Source: Ruminiclostridium sp. (GTDB taxonomy: Bacteria > Bacillota > Clostridia > Oscillospirales > Ruminococcaceae). From it: 64,000 nt of DNA. Positions 7,625-14,972 of the stretch are shown piece after piece. Below the pieces are notes generated by a model that was given only the letters and a program-made list of their open reading frames with translations, did not search any database and was not told where the DNA came from. The stretch is from positions 1 to 64,000 of the forward strand of contig JAGANY010000016.1 in the NCBI GenBank assembly GCA_017624025.1. The letters run 5' to 3'. Numbering within the stretch: position 1 is the stretch's first letter; each line of letters starts with the position of its first letter. The translations under genes and the position numbers were made by a program.

Positions 7625-8131
7625 AAGAGCAAGCTGTGTCTTTGCGTCTTCGATCTCGTTATTCATAACCATTTTAACTGCCTCGTCCATCGGGATAGTA
7701 AGGATATCGAGGAACTCGTCGTCGTCGAGATCCTGTTCTGCCTTATGGAGCCCTTTGGCGAGGTACATATATATGATTTCCGTATCATAAGCAGGGGTAG
7801 GGTAGAGACAGCCGAGAGATATGAACTCGTCGGCGGTAAAGCCTGCCTCTTCTCTTAATTCTCTCGTACCGCATTCTAAGGGATTTTCGCCCCATTCAAG
7901 CTTTCCTGCAGGGATTTCGAGAAGTACTTTTTTATGGGGATAGCGGAACTGTTTAACGAAATATACTTCGTTTTTCTCGTTTACAGCAACAACGCATACA
8001 CCGCCGGGATGACGGATAACGTCTCTCGAAGCGGTCTTTTCGTTTTCAAGCAAAACTGTATCCTGGTAGAATTCAAGGATACCGCCTTTGAATTTAAGCT
8101 CGCTGTTAAGGGTTTTTTCTTCAAGATGCAT
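7598..8131 (-). CDS. Nudix hydrolase, ADP-ribose pyrophosphatase type
   Basis: A 177-residue protein with a complete Nudix box: G76, E82, R90-E91-L92, E94-E95 and G97. The VYFVKQFRYP and EIPAGKLE segments upstream are typical of ADP-ribose pyrophosphatases (NudF-like), which clear ADP-ribose to AMP and ribose-5-phosphate. The start is supported by AGAGGAAC. It begins 26 bp after the 8158-9021 gene and is likely cotranscribed with it. Its 3' end overlaps spoVG in the antisense sense by 27 bp. Confidence 0.9.
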   Translation of the reverse strand: MHLEEKTLNSELKFKGGILEFYQDTVLLENEKTASRDVIRHPGGVCVVAVNEKNEVYFVKQFRYPHKKVLLEIPAGKLEWGENPLECGTRELREEAGFTADEFISLGCLYPTPAYDTEIIYMYLAKGLHKAEQDLDDDEFLDILTIPMDEAVKMVMNNEIEDAKTQLALLKASVLLG

Positions 8132-8157
8132 AGATTTGTTCCTCTTAATATATTACT

Positions 8158-9021
8158 TTAATATATTACTGCCCCGTATTTTGTGACAGCTTTCGTAAGG
8201 GTCTTCTCATCAAGCTCACAGGTGCTGTCGATAAGAGCACGGCCCTGATAGAGCATAAGTGCGAGCATAATTGAGATATCGTCCTCACAGCTGAACATAA
8301 CGGGCAGGTCGGCCATATGTGCGTCCTGGATGAATGCCAGGGCGTCATCGGGCGAATTCATTTCGATTTTAAGTATGTCGAAGGCTTCCTGTGATGCTTC
8401 ACAGAGTATTTCATCCATATTTGCCTCACAGGGAATAGCCTCGGATATTTCTGTTGTATCGGGTTCAAGGAAAAATGCCTGTCTTTCGTTTGCAAGCTTG
8501 AACGCCTTTTCCTTTTCATCCTCGCTTATGTCAAAAAAAGCGTAACCGTCCTTTTCGGTAACGGTAAGACCGTTTTCTTTAAGCTCGGAGATACTTTTTT
8601 CGCTTACCTTTGCGAAAAGGGGGATTTCAGAAAAGCGTACAAGCCTTATTATTCCGTCAACGATTGTATCTTCGCTTTCCGCCTCAATGCCGAAAGCCGA
8701 AAGCCCCATACTCTGCAGAGTAATAAGTGCGGAGTCGGCAGGAAGCTCGCCTGTGGTACGCTGTTCTTCGTCAACGTTAAGAACCGCATATACCGCCTTT
8801 CCTGTTTTTTTACAGGAAAGAAGACCTGCTCTTAAATCGGACATAAGAGCCATATTTTTAAGCATAAAGGAGGAAGCGTTTTCGTTTTTTTGGCACTGTT
8901 CCTTGTAATATTCCTTTAATTCGGCGAAGCTGTGTTCACCGTAGGGTTCAATCATCATACCACAGGGGATTATTTCTGTGGCGTTTATAAAGTCGGGCAG
9001 GCTACACCCATCACTGTTCAT
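8158..9021 (-). CDS. Orphan protein distantly resembling MetH homocysteine-methyltransferase and pterin domains
   Basis: The 287-residue protein shows two stretches that recall methionine synthase-type barrels. MALMSDLRAGLLSCKKTGKAVYAVLNVDEEQRTTG looks like the HMT segment following the first strands, and ALMLYQGRALIDSTCELDEKTL...KYGAVIY looks like the end of the pterin barrel. The zinc-binding Cys-Cys motif (GGCC) of real homocysteine methyltransferases is absent and the protein is far too short for two barrels. I infer a degenerate relative with a changed or lost activity. A strong RBS (GAAAGGAAAT) precedes the ATG. It lies after argS and before the Nudix gene. Confidence 0.6.
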   Translation of the reverse strand: MNSDGCSLPDFINATEIIPCGMMIEPYGEHSFAELKEYYKEQCQKNENASSFMLKNMALMSDLRAGLLSCKKTGKAVYAVLNVDEEQRTTGELPADSALITLQSMGLSAFGIEAESEDTIVDGIIRLVRFSEIPLFAKVSEKSISELKENGLTVTEKDGYAFFDISEDEKEKAFKLANERQAFFLEPDTTEISEAIPCEANMDEILCEASQEAFDILKIEMNSPDDALAFIQDAHMADLPVMFSCEDDISIMLALMLYQGRALIDSTCELDEKTLTKAVTKYGAVIY

Positions 9022-9094
9022 AATTATTTCCTTTCGTTTTTGGTTATATTTGAATTTATAATATTTATCTGTACGGGGCTTGGTTTACAGTTTT

Positions 9095-9156
9095 GGGGCT
9101 GCCGCCCCTTGCCCCTGCCAAGCCTTTTGTAAAAGGCTTGACAGAAAACTTTTTTA
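9095..9156 (-). repeat. Family 2 structured 3' element, copy A
   Basis: Read on the minus strand, just after argS: a TTTTCTGTCAA segment, a stem AAGCCTTTT/AAAAGGCTT (9119-9139), then a GGGGC/GCCCC hairpin (9095-9108). The same order occurs at 37911-38013 and 40891-40987. It fills most of the gap between argS and the next gene. Confidence 0.8.
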
Positions 9157-9175
9157 TAGATTTTTGCAGAGCGTT

Positions 9176-10873
9176 TTACATCTTTTCAGGTGCTTCAACC
9201 TTAAGTAAGTCAAGCATATTTTTAAGAACGATTTTAACTGCTGTACAGAGGGCAAGACGTGATTTTACGATTTCATCAGCTTCGCCCTTTATCTTACAAG
9301 TATCATAGAATTTATGGAATAACTGTGCAAGCTCTAAAACGTATCTTGTAACAACAGAAGGATTGTATGCCTTGGCTGCATCGGTGATTTCAGAGGGGAG
9401 AAGAGCAAGATGACGGATAATATCAAGCTCAGCAGGCTCGCTGTAAGCGATATCCTTAGCGGAAGCACCGTCAAATACAACGCCCTCTTCCTTCATCTTT
9501 TCGATGATACGGCAGATTCTTGCGTGAGCGTACTGTACATAGAATACGGGGTTCTTTGAGCTTTCCTCGATAGCGAGGTCAAGGTCAAATTCGAGATGTG
9601 TGTCGGGGTCGCGGAGATTGAAGAAGAATCTTGCAGCGTCCATCGGGATTTCGTCAAGAAGTGTAGCGAGAGTGATTGCCTTGCCGGAACGCTTTGAAAG
9701 CTTTACGGTTTCGCCGTTTCTTACGAGACGTACCATCTGCATAATAACAACGTCAAGGCGGGAAGGCTCAACACCGAGAGCAGTAAGAGCAGCCTTCATT
9801 CTCGGAATATAGCCGTGATGGTCGGCACCGAGAATATCTATAGCTGTATCGAAGCCTCTTGCAACGAGCTTATTGTAGTGGTAAGCAATATCGGGCACGA
9901 AATAGGTAGGAACGCCGTTTGCTCTTACGAGAACTCTGTCCTGGTCATCGCCGAAGTCGCTTGCCTTGAACCAGATTGCTCCTTCCTTTTCATAGGTATG
10001 ACCCTTTTCCTTAAGAATCTCTACGATTTCATTAACTCTTCCGCTGTTGTGGAGAGTGCTTTCCTTGAACCAGGTGTTGTAGTGGATTCTGTACTTTGCG
10101 AGGTCTCTTTCGAGGCCTTCGATATTAAGGGGAAGAGCGTATTCAACAAGAGCCTTTCTTCTGTTTTCTTCTGTATCGTTGATGTACTTGTCGCCGTGGA
10201 TTTCAGCGAACTTTACAACGTGGTCGATAATATCCTGTCCGTGATAGCTGTCCTCGGGCATTTCAATATCGTCGCCGAAGTGCTGTCTGTAACGGATGTC
10301 AAGGCTTAAGCCGAACTTGTTTACCTGATTTCCGGCGTCATTTATATAGAATTCACGTTCAACATAGTAGCCTGCATATTCGAGGAGAGAGGAAAGACAG
10401 TCGCCGATAGCACCGCCTCTTGCGTTACCGATATGCATAGGGCCTGTGGGGTTTGCGGAAACGAATTCAACAAGAATTTTCTTGCCCTTTCCGATTTCAA
10501 CCTTACCGTAATCGGAACCAAGCTCCATAACCTTTTCTACGGTTTCGGAGAACCATTTTCCGCTTACGAAGAAGTTGATGAAGCCGGGGCCTGCAACCTC
10601 GATTTTATCGAACATTGTACCTTTAAGAACGGCACGTTCGGAAATAGCCTGTGCAATAGCACGGGGATTGCTTCTGAAAGCCTTTGCGGAAACGAGAGCA
10701 GCGTTACAGGAGAAATCGCCGTGTGCGGTATCCTTAGGGATTTCTACTGTAAAAGCGGGAATCGGCTCAGAGGGGAGAACTCCCTCGCCGATTGCGTTTC
10801 CGAGAGCGTTAAGTACTATTTCTTTTACTTCTTTTTTTGCTTTTTCAATCATATCGTTCATTTTGTTGTCCAT
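9176..10873 (-). CDS. argS: Arginine--tRNA ligase
   Basis: The 565-residue class I synthetase has an N-terminal Add1-type domain, the HIGH-motif variant HIGN at 147-150 inside ANPTGPMHIGNARGG, a KLSKRSG segment in place of KMSKS, and an anticodon-binding helical C-terminus with YVQYAHARI. These are family-typical for ArgS. It is the third gene of a minus-strand run (D-Ala ligase-like, DUF1934, argS); the DUF1934-argS pairing is also seen in Bacillus. Confidence 0.97.
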   Translation of the reverse strand: MDNKMNDMIEKAKKEVKEIVLNALGNAIGEGVLPSEPIPAFTVEIPKDTAHGDFSCNAALVSAKAFRSNPRAIAQAISERAVLKGTMFDKIEVAGPGFINFFVSGKWFSETVEKVMELGSDYGKVEIGKGKKILVEFVSANPTGPMHIGNARGGAIGDCLSSLLEYAGYYVEREFYINDAGNQVNKFGLSLDIRYRQHFGDDIEMPEDSYHGQDIIDHVVKFAEIHGDKYINDTEENRRKALVEYALPLNIEGLERDLAKYRIHYNTWFKESTLHNSGRVNEIVEILKEKGHTYEKEGAIWFKASDFGDDQDRVLVRANGVPTYFVPDIAYHYNKLVARGFDTAIDILGADHHGYIPRMKAALTALGVEPSRLDVVIMQMVRLVRNGETVKLSKRSGKAITLATLLDEIPMDAARFFFNLRDPDTHLEFDLDLAIEESSKNPVFYVQYAHARICRIIEKMKEEGVVFDGASAKDIAYSEPAELDIIRHLALLPSEITDAAKAYNPSVVTRYVLELAQLFHKFYDTCKIKGEADEIVKSRLALCTAVKIVLKNMLDLLKVEAPEKM

Positions 10874-10882
10874 TCCTTTGTT

Positions 10883-11299
10883 TTAATTTATTTTTACATT
10901 TATGTTGAGTTCATTTTCGGAAACGAAGTCCGAATTTATATCGATGCTGTATCTTAAGTAAAGCTTACCGCCCTTTTCCGACAGCTCGTTCTTTACCTCG
11001 AAAGCGTTTATGCCCATAGCGAAATCTCCGTAGGGAGTTCCGTAGATACAGTGGTGCTTCTTTCCCTTTTCAACGGTAAGTATGGAGGGAGCGGGAGCGG
11101 AGCGTTCGATAACGACCGATTCGCCCTTTACGGTAATGGTAACGTGACAGCTTTCATATCCGATTTCGGCATTTTCACTGTATCGGATAACGAAGCCTTT
11201 TTCTTCCTCGGAGAAGCTTCCGACGGTAAAGAATTCGGTTTCGTCCCTGTCTTCTTCGGTCTTTGCAACGCTTATAATTGTAATATCTGCATTATTCAT
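10883..11299 (-). CDS. DUF1934 (YwiB-type) beta-barrel protein
   Basis: The 138-residue protein has the features of the DUF1934/YwiB family, a small calycin-like barrel: a strand-rich pattern with HVTITVKGESVVIERS, a central LTVEKGKKHHCIYGTPYG and a C-terminal LRYSIDI. The function is unknown. It ends 9 bp before argS, as in Bacillus where ywiB is next to argS, so cotranscription is likely. Confidence 0.8.
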   Translation of the reverse strand: MNNADITIISVAKTEEDRDETEFFTVGSFSEEEKGFVIRYSENAEIGYESCHVTITVKGESVVIERSAPAPSILTVEKGKKHHCIYGTPYGDFAMGINAFEVKNELSEKGGKLYLRYSIDINSDFVSENELNINVKIN

Positions 11300-11330
11300 C
11301 GGGTATTCCTTTGCTTTTGTTCTTCTTTTT

Positions 11331-12380
11331 TTAGCCTTCGATAGCCTGTGTTATGAATTTATCCAGCATTTCATGGTAGCTGTAGCCGCTTTCGCCCATA
11401 AGTATCGGCATGGAGCTTTCGGGAGAGAAGCCGGGGATAGCGGAAATTCTTCGTAAAAGAATACGTCCGTCCGTAAGGCAGAAGCACATTTTCGCATAGC
11501 CCTTGAAATTAAGAGCCTTGAAGGCTTTTTTTGCAACTTCCTTTATTTCCTTTTCCTCTTCGGGAGAAAGCTTTGCATTCGGTATAAAATCGGCTGTATA
11601 AACCGCATACTTGTTGTCACAGGGAGTTTTCACAGTCTCGCCTATAGAGGAGATCTCTACGGAGTATGCACCGCCCGAAGCGATACAGAAGAGAGAACGT
11701 CCCGAAAGGAATTCCTCGACTACGGCTGTGTGGTGATGGGAAAATGCAATTTTAGCGGCGGTCTTAAGCTCTTCGGCGTTATGTGCAACGTTTGCGCCGA
11801 TAGTTGACGAACAGCTCGAAGCGGAGACATATACGGGATAAGTAAAGCTCTTTTCGATTTCCTTTATCTGTTCATCGATAGAGTTGAGCTCGCTTCTCGA
11901 AAGGCTTGTATAATCGGGAACGGCAATGCCTGCTTCGGAAAGGAGCGAATGGGTCATAAGCTTATCCATACAGCGGCTTGCGGTATCGGGGTTACAGTCG
12001 GTATATGGGATACGCGAAAGCTTTAAAAGGCTCTGGATACGGCCACCCTCGCCGTACTTTCCGTGAAGAGCGGAGAGTACAACATCGATACGCTTTATAG
12101 CTGTATCGCCGTCGCTCATAATGGTAATGATACCGGCGTGGATGGGGTCGGGGCTTATGATAGCGGAACAGCAGTCGCTGTTATTTTCCCAGCTTCCGTC
12201 TCTTATTTCCTCATAATCACCGGGGAAATAGAGCCAGCGTCCCTTTTTTGTAATGCCGATAGGCGTAATATCATATTTTTCCTTTGAAAGTCCGTTAAGG
12301 ACAGAAAATGCAGACTGGAGTGAAAGCTTATGGTCTTTTGTCGCACCGCCGAAAAGAACGGCAACCCTTATTTTAGCCAT
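11331..12380 (-). CDS. D-alanine--D-alanine ligase homologue lacking catalytic residues
   Basis: The 349-residue ATP-grasp protein aligns with Ddl over its full length: VAVLFGGATKDHKLSL, ALHGKYGEGGRIQSLL, MDKLMTHSLLSEAGI, IPGFSPESSMPILM. Key positions are changed relative to E. coli DdlB: the ATP-binding Lys144 is Ser186 (YPVYVSAS), and the Mg ligands Asp257, Glu270 and Asn272 are Cys299, Arg311 and Ser313 (AKMCFCL, LRRISAIPG). Codons at these sites were checked. With all metal ligands lost, ligase activity is unlikely, while the intact frame suggests selection for another role. It heads the DUF1934-argS run and has its own promoter. Confidence 0.85.
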   Translation of the reverse strand: MAKIRVAVLFGGATKDHKLSLQSAFSVLNGLSKEKYDITPIGITKKGRWLYFPGDYEEIRDGSWENNSDCCSAIISPDPIHAGIITIMSDGDTAIKRIDVVLSALHGKYGEGGRIQSLLKLSRIPYTDCNPDTASRCMDKLMTHSLLSEAGIAVPDYTSLSRSELNSIDEQIKEIEKSFTYPVYVSASSCSSTIGANVAHNAEELKTAAKIAFSHHHTAVVEEFLSGRSLFCIASGGAYSVEISSIGETVKTPCDNKYAVYTADFIPNAKLSPEEEKEIKEVAKKAFKALNFKGYAKMCFCLTDGRILLRRISAIPGFSPESSMPILMGESGYSYHEMLDKFITQAIEG

Positions 12381-12430
12381 TTTCTGTATTCCTTTCTCTT
12401 ATGTTTCTGTTTTTGCATACATATACTGTT

Positions 12431-12459
12431 ATTGTACCATATATATATGAAAATTTCAA
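12431..12459 (-). promoter_or_regulatory. Promoter of the Ddl-like gene cluster
   Basis: TTGAAA (12454-12459), 17-bp spacer, TACAAT (12431-12436), with TGG before the -10. Confidence 0.65.
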
Positions 12460-12540
12460 TAGAATTTTTACATTTATCCAAAAAAGTTTTTGTTAAAGCC
12501 TTTTCAAAGACTTGCAGAGGTAAGGAGACTGAACCGCCGA

Positions 12541-12594
12541 AAACAAAAAAGGACTCTTTTCCGAGCTGTGCAACAGCATAAAAAGAATCCTTTT
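12541..12594 (-). terminator. Terminator after the lipid kinase gene
   Basis: AAAGGATTCTTTT-type arms (12581-12593 and 12548-12560) pair with one mismatch around a loop of about 20 bases, followed by TTTTTTGTTT on the minus strand. Confidence 0.75.
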
Positions 12595-12613
12595 ATTTTA
12601 ATTTAAGTGCCCG

Positions 12614-13516
12614 TTATTCTTCGGGAACGGCGAATTTAATAGCCTTAGGAACGATTTCACAGGTGAATTTTTTGTTCATTACAAGCTCGCCGTCGATTGT
12701 AAGAGCAATATCCTCTTCGGCAATTATCTCAAGCTTTTTACAGCGGCGGTAAACGAGAATATCCTTGAATTTCGGGTCTTCTAAATGCTTTCCCTCTTCA
12801 TAGGACTTTACGAGGGAAAGAAATCTTGAACGGGAAATAGGCTTTACGAGGCAGACCTCCATAAGTCCGTCGTCGTTTACGGAGTAGGGAGCACAGCAGA
12901 ATGAACCGCCGTAGTATTTGCCGTTGGCGGCGGTACAAAGTAAGAATTCTCCGCTTTCGTTTAAAAGCTCTCCGTCTGCATAGACGAAAGCCTTCGTCTT
13001 CATAGCCGCAACGAAGCTCTTTGCAACGCCGAAATAGTAAGCGTTCTTACCGCCGATTACAGGCACCTTTTTAACCTCGCCCATAGTCTTGCAGGCATAA
13101 GCGTCAAGTCCCGCATTAACAACGTTTACCGAATAAAATCCGTTTACGTTTATAAGGTCAACGGGAACGGCAGGAGCCTCAATAAGCTTGTCGATATCGA
13201 GAAAGCGTTCTTTACCGCCGTAATATTTTACATAATCGTTTCCGCTTCCGCTCGGGTAACAGGCGGCTTCGGCATTTTCAAATCCCACAACGCCGTTTAT
13301 GACCTCGTTAAGGGTTCCGTCTCCGCCACAGGCATAAAAACGGATTTTTTCATCGGGGTGATTTGTACAGTAGGTGCGGATAAAGCGTGTTGCGTCAAGG
13401 GGACCTTTCGTACGGTAGATTTTAAAATCGCCGGAGGCTTTTCTGAGGTTTTCGGCTAAGGCATGACGGCTGTCACGCTTGCCGGCAGAAGAGTTTATGA
13501 TAAAACAATTTGTCAT
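12614..13516 (-). CDS. Diacylglycerol kinase-family lipid kinase (YegS/DagK type)
   Basis: The 300-residue protein carries the DAGK catalytic motifs: the N-terminal IINSSAGK, the nucleotide-binding GGDGTLNEV, and GSGNDYVKY. A C-terminal beta-sandwich domain ends with the conserved DGELV segment. Such enzymes phosphorylate diacylglycerol or related lipids to recycle membrane lipid heads. The length is standard. It is a single-gene unit with a promoter at 13584-13612 and a terminator at 12541-12594. Confidence 0.9.
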   Translation of the reverse strand: MTNCFIINSSAGKRDSRHALAENLRKASGDFKIYRTKGPLDATRFIRTYCTNHPDEKIRFYACGGDGTLNEVINGVVGFENAEAACYPSGSGNDYVKYYGGKERFLDIDKLIEAPAVPVDLINVNGFYSVNVVNAGLDAYACKTMGEVKKVPVIGGKNAYYFGVAKSFVAAMKTKAFVYADGELLNESGEFLLCTAANGKYYGGSFCCAPYSVNDDGLMEVCLVKPISRSRFLSLVKSYEEGKHLEDPKFKDILVYRRCKKLEIIAEEDIALTIDGELVMNKKFTCEIVPKAIKFAVPEE

Positions 13517-13583
13517 CTTTTTTTCCTCTCAATATCATAGCGGTTAAGAAGCGGTTCAGATTTTTGCAAATAATACACAAAAA

Positions 13584-13612
13584 AGTATATCACCATTTTT
13601 TTCCAAAGTCAA
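13584..13612 (-). promoter_or_regulatory. Promoter of the lipid kinase gene
   Basis: TTGACT (13607-13612), 17-bp spacer, TATACT (13584-13589), minus strand. Confidence 0.7.
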
Positions 13613-13650
13613 TAAAACAGGCTTAATTTGTGGAAAAATCTTTTATTTTA

Positions 13651-13679
13651 TGGCTTTTGCTTGATTTTAGGGGTATAAT
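13651..13679 (+). promoter_or_regulatory. Probable promoter of the hydrolase gene
   Basis: A clear TATAAT at 13674-13679 lies about 45 bp before the start codon. The matching -35 (TGGCTT, 17 bp upstream) is weak. Confidence 0.45.
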
Positions 13680-13723
13680 GTGGTATCATATTAATGATTA
13701 TGTTTTAAAGGAGACAAAATATA

Positions 13724-14821
13724 ATGGCTGAAAAGAAAAAGAAGCCTCTTTGGCTAAAGCTTATAATTATCGTTCTCGTTATTGCTATCGTAGGAGTGGC
13801 GGCTTTTGCGGGACTTTCCATAATGGTTTATGAACAGTTTTTCGGTATCCGCTATGAAACGAGCGAGCAGTATAAATATTATATATCCGATTTTGACGGA
13901 CTTATGTGTGCTGATTATGAATTTACTTCCGATAAGGGTCAGAAATTAGCCGGTTATCTTTATCATAACGGCGAGGGCTCGCCTCTCGGAATAATCGTTT
14001 TTGCCCATGGCTTCGGCGGAGGCGGACATAACAGCTATATGGACGTAATAAGCTATTTCGCAAAGAACGGCTATTATGTTTTTGCATACGATGCAACAGG
14101 CAACGACAACAGCGAGGGTAAGGCTGTAGGGGGAATGCCCCAGGGCGTTATCGACCTCGAAGCGGCAATAGATTTTGTTAAATTACAGAAAGAATTCTAC
14201 CATCTCCCGATTATGCTCTTAGGCCATAGCTGGGGCGGATATTCCGTAACCAATGTCCTTAAGTACCATCCCGATGTAAAGGCGGTTGCTTCGTTCTGTG
14301 GCTTCGATAAATCCTCCGACCTTCTCTATGCACAGGGGAAAATGATGGCGGGAGAAGCAATAGACTATGTTATGCCCTTTATGAACGCTTACGAGAAGCT
14401 TAAATTCGGCGAATATGCGGAAAATACCGCTCTCGGGGCATTTGAAAATACCGACGCAAAAATTATGGCGTTCCACAGCACAGATGATACTACCGTTCCC
14501 ATTGAATACGGATTCGATATCTGGCATGAAAAATATAAGGACGACCCTCGTTTTACCTTCGTTAAATTCGAGGATAAGGGTCATAGCGGAATCTTCTATT
14601 CCGAAGAGGGAAGCGAATATATAAAGGGCTTCAGGGAAGCAGGTAAAGAGTGGGCGGAAGACTTAAGCTATGACTATAAGGCGGAAGAAAATGCCGAACG
14701 CTATAAGGAAGATCTGACCAAGTACATAAAGGAAAATCTCGACAGAGAGAAATGGGCAAGCCTTTACGATACAGAATTGCTCGGAAGTGTGCTTGAGTTC
14801 TACAATTCCGCAAGGGGTTAA
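13724..14821 (+). CDS. Membrane-anchored alpha/beta hydrolase
   Basis: The 365-residue protein has a Lys-rich N-terminus and one transmembrane helix (about residues 9-33), then an extracytoplasmic alpha/beta hydrolase fold: oxyanion-side VFAHGFGGGGH, nucleophile elbow GHSWGG (Ser169), an acid in HSTDDTTVP and a His in DKGHSGIF. The family includes lysophospholipase- and peptidase-like serine hydrolases; the substrate cannot be told. RBS AAAGGAGAC precedes the ATG. The next gene, a PBP, has its own promoter. Confidence 0.88.
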   Translation: MAEKKKKPLWLKLIIIVLVIAIVGVAAFAGLSIMVYEQFFGIRYETSEQYKYYISDFDGLMCADYEFTSDKGQKLAGYLYHNGEGSPLGIIVFAHGFGGGGHNSYMDVISYFAKNGYYVFAYDATGNDNSEGKAVGGMPQGVIDLEAAIDFVKLQKEFYHLPIMLLGHSWGGYSVTNVLKYHPDVKAVASFCGFDKSSDLLYAQGKMMAGEAIDYVMPFMNAYEKLKFGEYAENTALGAFENTDAKIMAFHSTDDTTVPIEYGFDIWHEKYKDDPRFTFVKFEDKGHSGIFYSEEGSEYIKGFREAGKEWAEDLSYDYKAEENAERYKEDLTKYIKENLDREKWASLYDTELLGSVLEFYNSARG

Positions 14822-14885
14822 CGGGTTTAAGCTGTAAAATTCTGACAAAAATAAAAGAAAAGTTCCAAAAATTTTCACTTTGGTA

Positions 14886-14914
14886 TTAACAATCGGACAG
14901 AATTATGTTATAAT
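14886..14914 (+). promoter_or_regulatory. Promoter of the class A PBP gene
   Basis: TTAACA (14886-14891), 17-bp spacer, TATAAT (14909-14914), with TGT before the -10. Confidence 0.75.
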
Positions 14915-14972
14915 ATTAAGATGATATTGTGGAAAGATATGCCTTGTGGCATTTTAAGGAAAAGGAAGATAT

